DNA from: Bacillota bacterium
GTDB lineage: Bacteria > Bacillota_E > Sulfobacillia > Sulfobacillales > JAIMBI01
DNA: 19,592 nucleotides
Assembly (NCBI GenBank): GCA_021828405.1
Contig: JAKARZ010000035.1
Coordinates: 1 to 19,592, forward strand
Direction: 5' to 3'
Below are positions 15,838-19,592 of the stretch, in pieces (position 1 is the first letter of the stretch; every line of letters starts with the position of its first letter). Below the pieces are notes generated by a model, which saw nothing but the letters and a program-made list of their open reading frames with translations, ran no database searches and was not told the DNA's origin. The position numbers were made by a program, and so were the translations under genes.

Positions 15838-15866
15838 GGAGTTTACACAGGCCATTCTACAGTCCC
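15838..15866. repeat. IS256 terminal inverted repeat (right)
   Basis: Partner of 14562-14590. It lies upstream of the transposase start, leaving a 42-base leader that holds the ribosome site. Confidence 0.85.
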
Positions 15867-15929
15867 GGGCGATCGGTGGTCCTGACAACCGGGTCCACTT
15901 TACGGGTCAAACGGTTGAAGGGATTTGGG

Positions 15930-16065
15930 CACGGTAACGTCAAGGTCTCAGCAGGGGGGGCGAGGCGGTCCCACGCGGCGGTCGTGGGCGGTCCCTCCTG
16001 GCCTCCTGCAGCACTTCACGTCGTCGTCTCCGCTGCAACCCGGCTGAGACCTTGACGTTATCGTG
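15930..16065. mobile_element. MITE-like element with 23-bp terminal inverted repeats
   Basis: 15930-15952 is the inverse of 16043-16065 with one mismatch (22 of 23); 17 bases in a row (15936-15952, beginning AACGTCAAGG) match perfectly. The 90-base interior has no gene, but contains a further hairpin, CCCACG with CGTGGG, around a 7-base loop. No clear target duplication is seen. This is the size and form of a MITE, a non-autonomous derivative of a DDE element, though I cannot name the parent family. Transcribed, it would fold into one long hairpin directly ahead of the icd promoter region. Confidence 0.7.
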
Positions 16066-16107
16066 GGCGGGTCAGAGAAGTTGTCGGCGGCCCGGGGGTC
16101 AATTGTG

Positions 16108-16148
16108 TATGATGCATGTATAGCGGTGTCGGGCCGCAACGAAAGGAG
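16108..16148 (+). promoter_or_regulatory. Putative -10 and ribosome site of the TCA operon
   Basis: TATGAT (16108-16113) is a 5/6 match to a -10 box. No good -35 lies 16-18 bases upstream; TTGTCG at 16081-16086 is 21 bases away. A second AT-rich site TGTATA (16117-16122) follows. AAGGAG (16143-16148) is eight bases before the TTG start of icd and is convincing. Confidence 0.4.
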
Positions 16149-16156
16149 TTGCCGCG

Positions 16157-17398
16157 TTGGAGACGGTGGCACAGGGAAAGGGGATGCGCATTCGGTACGA
16201 GGAGGGTCGCTTGGTCGTTCCGGATGTGCCGATTATTCCGTTTATCGAGGGAGACGGGATTGGCCCCGACATTTGGGTAGCGACTCGGCGGATGGTGGAT
16301 GGGGCCGTGGAGAAAACATGGGGCGGCCAGCGAAGGATTGAGTGGCTGCCGGTGTTAGCGGGAGAGCGGGCTCACGCGGAAACCGGGGAGTGGCTGCCGA
16401 CAGCCACGCTGGATACGATTCGGTCGCACCGCGTGGCTATCAAGGGACCGCTCACCACCCCGGTGGGTGGTGGCCTTCGGTCGCTCAATGTCACGTTGCG
16501 GCAGGACCTGGACCTGTATGCATGCGTCCGACCGGTGCGATACATCCCAGGCGTGCCGAGTCCCATGCGCGCCCCCGAGCTGGTGGACATGGTGATTTTT
16601 CGCGAAAACACCGAGGACGTGTACACCGGGATCGAGTGGCCGGCGGGATCCGATCCGGCCCGTCGCCTGGCGGCTTTCATCACCGAGGACTTGGGTTCGC
16701 CCGTGTCGCTGGACGCCGCGCTGGGTGTAAAGCCCATGACGCGTCGGGGATCCGAACGCCTGATCCGGGCCGCCATCGAGTACGCGTTGGCCCACGGCCG
16801 CCGCTCGGTGACCATGATGCACAAGGGCAACATCATGAAGTTCACCGAAGGAGCGTTTCGCGAGTGGGGGTACGCGTTGGCCGAGCGGGAATACCCGGGG
16901 CGCGTCATCAGCGAGCAGGCACTGTGGGACAAGTTTGGCGGCGAGGTGCCGGCAGGCATGGTGGTCTTGAAGGACCGCATCGCCGACATCATGTTTCAGC
17001 AGGTGATCCTGCGGCCCGCCGAGTACGACGTGATCGCCTGCCCGAATCTGAACGGCGACTACCTGTCGGATGCGCTGGCGGCGCAGGTGGGCGGCGTGGG
17101 CATGGCACCCGGCGCCAACATGTCCGATGGCTTGGCCGTGTTTGAGGCCACGCATGGGACGGCGCCCAAGTACGCCAACCAGGACAAGGTCAATCCGGGG
17201 TCGCTGGTGCTGTCCGCGATCATGATGCTGGAGTACATTGGGTGGGGCGAGGCGGGGCGCGCCCTGGATGCGGCGTTGGCGGCCACCATCGCCGACGGGG
17301 TCGTGACCTACGACCTTGCGCGGCTTCGGACCGATGCCCGCGAGGTGAAAACCTCCGAATTTGCAACGGCCGTGATTGAGCATCTCGGGGGACGCTGA
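16157..17398 (+). CDS. icd: Isocitrate dehydrogenase, NADP-type
   Basis: The 413-residue enzyme oxidises and decarboxylates isocitrate to 2-oxoglutarate in the cytoplasmic TCA cycle. It is close in layout to E. coli Icd: [11 protein letters not shown] (30-40), the phosphorylatable Ser region [18 protein letters not shown] (Ser109), Arg-rich [22 protein letters not shown] with Tyr156, [13 protein letters not shown] with Lys223, and the metal ligands Asp277, Asp301 and Asp305. NADP preference is indicated by Lys338-Tyr339 in HGTAPKYA and by Tyr385 and Arg389 in TYDLAR, the positions that contact the 2'-phosphate in E. coli. The start is TTG with AAGGAG eight bases upstream. It leads an operon; mdh follows after 43 bases. 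No AceK-like kinase is present in the window. Confidence 0.95.
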   Translation: METVAQGKGMRIRYEEGRLVVPDVPIIPFIEGDGIGPDIWVATRRMVDGAVEKTWGGQRRIEWLPVLAGERAHAETGEWLPTATLDTIRSHRVAIKGPLTTPVGGGLRSLNVTLRQDLDLYACVRPVRYIPGVPSPMRAPELVDMVIFRENTEDVYTGIEWPAGSDPARRLAAFITEDLGSPVSLDAALGVKPMTRRGSERLIRAAIEYALAHGRRSVTMMHKGNIMKFTEGAFREWGYALAEREYPGRVISEQALWDKFGGEVPAGMVVLKDRIADIMFQQVILRPAEYDVIACPNLNGDYLSDALAAQVGGVGMAPGANMSDGLAVFEATHGTAPKYANQDKVNPGSLVLSAIMMLEYIGWGEAGRALDAALAATIADGVVTYDLARLRTDAREVKTSEFATAVIEHLGGR

Positions 17399-17441
17399 GC
17401 ACCAGTACGATGCAACAGAGATGAAAGGGGAGGACCAACTG

Positions 17442-18377
17442 ATGTTTGAGAAGTTCAAGCGGCCCAAGCTGACCGTGGTGGGTTCGGGGGCTACGGGAGC
17501 AACCACGGCGCACATCGCCGCATTGAAGGGGCTGGGCGACATCGTCCTGCTGGACGTTGTCGAGGGCGTTCCGCAGGGGAAGGCGCTCGACATTTGGGAA
17601 TCCGGGGCCATCGAAGGGTTTGACAGCCGCGTCGTGGGCACCAACGACTACGCGGACACCGCCGGGTCCGACATTGTGGTGATCACGGCCGGCATGCCCA
17701 GGAAACCCGGGATGAGCCGTGACGACCTGCTGAAGGTGAACGCGGGGATCGTGCACGATGTGGCCGCCGCCGCCGCTCAGCACTCGCCGGACGCCATCAT
17801 CGTGGTGCTGACCAACCCTGCCGACGTGATGACCTATGTCGCACAGCGTGCCACCGGCTTTCCGCACCACCGCGTGCTCGGACAGGCCGGGGTCCTCGAT
17901 TCCGCGCGGTTTCGGACGTTTTTGGCCGATGCGCTGGGCGTGTCCCCCAAGGACGTCTCGGCATTCGTCATGGGCGGCCATGGCGACGCCATGGTCCCCC
18001 TGGTGCGCTACTCGTTTGCCGGGGGCATCCCGGTGGAGAAGCTGCTGCCCAAGGAGCAGATCGAAGCGATTGTGCAACGCACCCGCGTCGGGGGTGGCGA
18101 AATTGTCAACCTGATGAAAATGAGTGCCTACTACGCCCCCGGATCGTCGCTGGGAGCGATGCTGGCGTCGATCCTGCAGGACGAGCGCCGCATTCTGCCC
18201 GCCATCGCCTATCTGGACGGGGAGTATGGGGAGCGGGACCTCTATGTGGGGGTGCCGGCCATCCTGGGCGGAAACGGGGTGGAACGAGTGCTCGAGGTAG
18301 ACTTCACCGACGAGGAGCGCGTGATGTTTCAGAAGTCGGTGGACAGCGTGCGGGGCCCGCTGGCGCTGGTGAAGTGA
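17442..18377 (+). CDS. mdh: Malate dehydrogenase, LDH-like NAD-dependent type
   Basis: The 311-residue enzyme converts malate to oxaloacetate with NAD+. The nucleotide fold begins with VVGSGATGATTAHIAA (GxGxxG at 14-19), and Asp38 at the end of the second strand (LLDVVEG) indicates NAD rather than NADP. Substrate residues are Arg87 and Arg93 in GMPRKPGMSRDDLL; a basic residue at the first site is typical of malate rather than lactate enzymes. Asn125, the Asp153/Arg156 pair in VLDSARF and catalytic His180 in GGHGDAMVP are present. ATG 17442 follows GGGGAGG (17427-17433) with eight bases of spacing. The same frame is open upstream into icd, but without a ribosome site. It lies between icd and sucC. 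Confidence 0.96.
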   Translation: MFEKFKRPKLTVVGSGATGATTAHIAALKGLGDIVLLDVVEGVPQGKALDIWESGAIEGFDSRVVGTNDYADTAGSDIVVITAGMPRKPGMSRDDLLKVNAGIVHDVAAAAAQHSPDAIIVVLTNPADVMTYVAQRATGFPHHRVLGQAGVLDSARFRTFLADALGVSPKDVSAFVMGGHGDAMVPLVRYSFAGGIPVEKLLPKEQIEAIVQRTRVGGGEIVNLMKMSAYYAPGSSLGAMLASILQDERRILPAIAYLDGEYGERDLYVGVPAILGGNGVERVLEVDFTDEERVMFQKSVDSVRGPLALVK

Positions 18378-18435
18378 GTAAAAGTGGGAACACGTGTGAC
18401 GTTGGCGCCGGATTTGGTTCGGGAGGTTGGGGACA

Positions 18436-19548
18436 GTGAAGCTGTATGAGTACTTGGCCAAGCAAATCTTGGCCGAAGCGGGGGTGCCGATTCCCCCGGG
18501 TCAGGTGGTCGACACCCCCGAGGACGCGGCGGCCGCTGTGCGCGAGATTGGGCCGGTGGCGCTGAAGGCACAGGTGCTGGTGGGAGGCCGGGGCAAGGCC
18601 GGCGGTATCAAGTTTGCGGAAACGGCCGAGGCGGCCCCCCAGGTGGCCAAGCAAATTCTGGGCATGGATTTAAAGGGATACCGGGTAGAGCGGCTCTACG
18701 CCGAGGGCAAGCTGGCCATCGAGCGCGAACTGTATGTGTCGGTCACCACGGATCGCTCAAGCCGCTGCCCCCTGGTAATGGCCTCGGCGCATGGCGGGGT
18801 CGAGATCGAAGACGTGGAAGATCGCGACATCGTTCGCCGTCATGTGGATCCCCGCGTGGGCGTGCTGCCCTACTTCGGCAAGGAGATTGCCTACGCGCTG
18901 GACCTCCCGGCGGGCTTGGCCCGCGAGTTTGGCGACTTGGTGGAAAAGCTTTACCGAATCTACCGGCAGTACGACGCCGAACTGGTGGAGATCAATCCGC
19001 TCGCCGTGGTTGATGGGCACGTGGTGGCCGCCGACGCCCGCCTCAACGTGGACGACAGCGCGCTGTTCCGCCACCGCAGCCTTCCGGTGGTGGACGAAGG
19101 CACGCCCACGGAGCACAAGGTAAGCGAGATTGGCCTAGCGTTCGTCGAACTGGATGGCGACATCGCCATCATGGCCAACGGTGCGGGCATGGCAATGGCC
19201 ACGCTGGATACGATTCAGCATTTTGGCGGGCGCCCCGCCAACTTCCTGGATGCCGGCGGCGGGGCATCGGTCGAGCCCACGGCGCAGGCGCTGGCGGTTC
19301 TGGTGAGCATGCATCCGAAAGCGATTTTCATCAACATCTTTGGCGGCATCACCCGGTGCGACGACGTGGCCAAAGCCATCATCCAGGTGAGGAATACCGA
19401 GGGTATTCCGGTGCCGCTGGTGGTGCGTCTGACGGGTACCAACGAAAAAGAAGGCGTGGCCCTGCTGGAGCAAGAGGGCATTTCTGCATATTCCGAGATG
19501 GACAAGGCCGCGCAGCAAGTGGTGGCCCTGGCCGGGGAGGGCCGCTAG
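18436..19548 (+). CDS. sucC: Succinyl-CoA ligase (ADP-forming) beta subunit
   Basis: The 370-residue beta subunit pairs with SucD to make succinate and ATP from succinyl-CoA. It has the N-terminal ATP-grasp signature (KLYEYLAKQILAEAGVP, then KAQVLVGGRGKAGGIKFA at 44-61), VEINPLAV with the metal ligand Asn187 and Asp201, and the CoA-ligase part with NGAGMAMATLDTIQHFGG, FLDAGGGAS and FINIFGGITRCDDVA. It is somewhat shorter than E. coli SucC (388). I choose GTG 18436, which has GGAGG (18422-18426) nine bases upstream; the earlier in-frame TTG at 18427 would touch the ribosome site. sucD begins immediately after the stop. Confidence 0.95.
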   Translation: MKLYEYLAKQILAEAGVPIPPGQVVDTPEDAAAAVREIGPVALKAQVLVGGRGKAGGIKFAETAEAAPQVAKQILGMDLKGYRVERLYAEGKLAIERELYVSVTTDRSSRCPLVMASAHGGVEIEDVEDRDIVRRHVDPRVGVLPYFGKEIAYALDLPAGLAREFGDLVEKLYRIYRQYDAELVEINPLAVVDGHVVAADARLNVDDSALFRHRSLPVVDEGTPTEHKVSEIGLAFVELDGDIAIMANGAGMAMATLDTIQHFGGRPANFLDAGGGASVEPTAQALAVLVSMHPKAIFINIFGGITRCDDVAKAIIQVRNTEGIPVPLVVRLTGTNEKEGVALLEQEGISAYSEMDKAAQQVVALAGEGR

Positions 19549-19592
19549 ATGGCGATTTATCTGCACCGAGGCCAAAAGATTCTGGTCCAGGG
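19549..19592 (+). CDS. sucD: Succinyl-CoA ligase alpha subunit, first 14 codons
   Basis: ATG directly follows the sucC stop, and the 14 codons MAIYLHRGQKILVQ match the usual SucD start (hydrophobic strand, KxxVQG). The alpha subunit carries the phosphorylated His and binds CoA. The gene runs off the window. Spacing of zero bases to sucC indicates translational coupling; GGGGAGGG before the sucC stop can serve as ribosome site. Confidence 0.85.
   Translation, partial: MAIYLHRGQKILVQ

Larger units (their letters stand above)
14562..15866 (-). mobile_element. IS256-family insertion sequence, complete ends
   Basis: The element is 1305 bp. Its ends are 29-bp imperfect inverted repeats (14562-14590 and 15838-15866, 20 of 29 matching), each beginning GGGA-TGT at the outside and ending GTAAACTCC inside, as is usual for this family. 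It is flanked by a perfect 8-bp direct repeat GGGCGATC (14554-14561 and 15867-15874), the target duplication. The intact duplication shows that the element jumped here and did not later recombine, although its transposase is now broken. Confidence 0.88.

Noticed and set aside
17220..18461. 413-codon open frame antisense to mdh
   Set aside because: Lies opposite a clear malate dehydrogenase with all active-site residues; codon-bias shadow.
1..19592. CRISPR arrays, tRNA or rRNA genes
   Set aside because: No regularly spaced direct repeats, no tRNA cloverleaf with CCA-type arms and no rRNA signature were found on either strand by eye.

Overview
The window looks like a chromosomal piece of a high-GC Gram-positive bacterium. 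Strong AAGGAGG-type ribosome sites, a YlxW/DUF881-type protein and an intact icd-mdh-sucC-sucD operon fit a GC-rich member of the Bacillota (a Sulfobacillus-like lineage is my guess; no marker gene proves it). Host genes are intact. Nearly every mobile gene is broken, so this is a graveyard of insertion sequences next to a housekeeping operon.

Layout. 1-1250: decayed tnpB ending in an omega-RNA-type hairpin. 1646-2605 (-): aldose 1-epimerase family protein. 2685-3880: no intact gene; it holds a second omega-RNA-type hairpin (3504-3524) and a run of strong hairpins (3616-3878) that looks like an orphan structured RNA. 3886-6290: an IS607-type element with a promoter, a frameshifted serine recombinase tnpA and an intact 516-residue TnpB nuclease, followed by a structured non-coding tail. 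6845-7507: DUF881 membrane protein. 7508-8569: mostly empty, with a terminator, a 14-bp perfect palindrome and a promoter. 8570-11680: three genes with an envelope flavour (YbjQ-like protein; zinc-ribbon membrane protein with a PA-IL-like C-terminal domain; IPT/TIG lipoprotein).

11700-15870 is a pile of remnants: a glycosyltransferase fragment, the C-terminal end of an ExeA/TniB-type ATPase, an IS1182 transposase without its central catalytic region, an internally deleted IS110 transposase, and an IS256 element whose ends can be fixed to the base by 29-bp inverted repeats and an 8-bp target duplication. A 136-bp MITE-like element with 23-bp inverted repeats (15930-16065) lies just before the promoter region of the TCA operon.

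16157-19592 encodes NADP-type isocitrate dehydrogenase, LDH-like malate dehydrogenase, succinyl-CoA ligase beta subunit and the first codons of the alpha subunit. The genes run in one direction, are closely spaced and have good ribosome sites, so they are probably co-transcribed.

The most unusual content is RNA-guided-nuclease biology in several stages of decay: a dead TnpB with its RNA end, orphan structured RNAs, and one intact TnpB that has outlived its recombinase.
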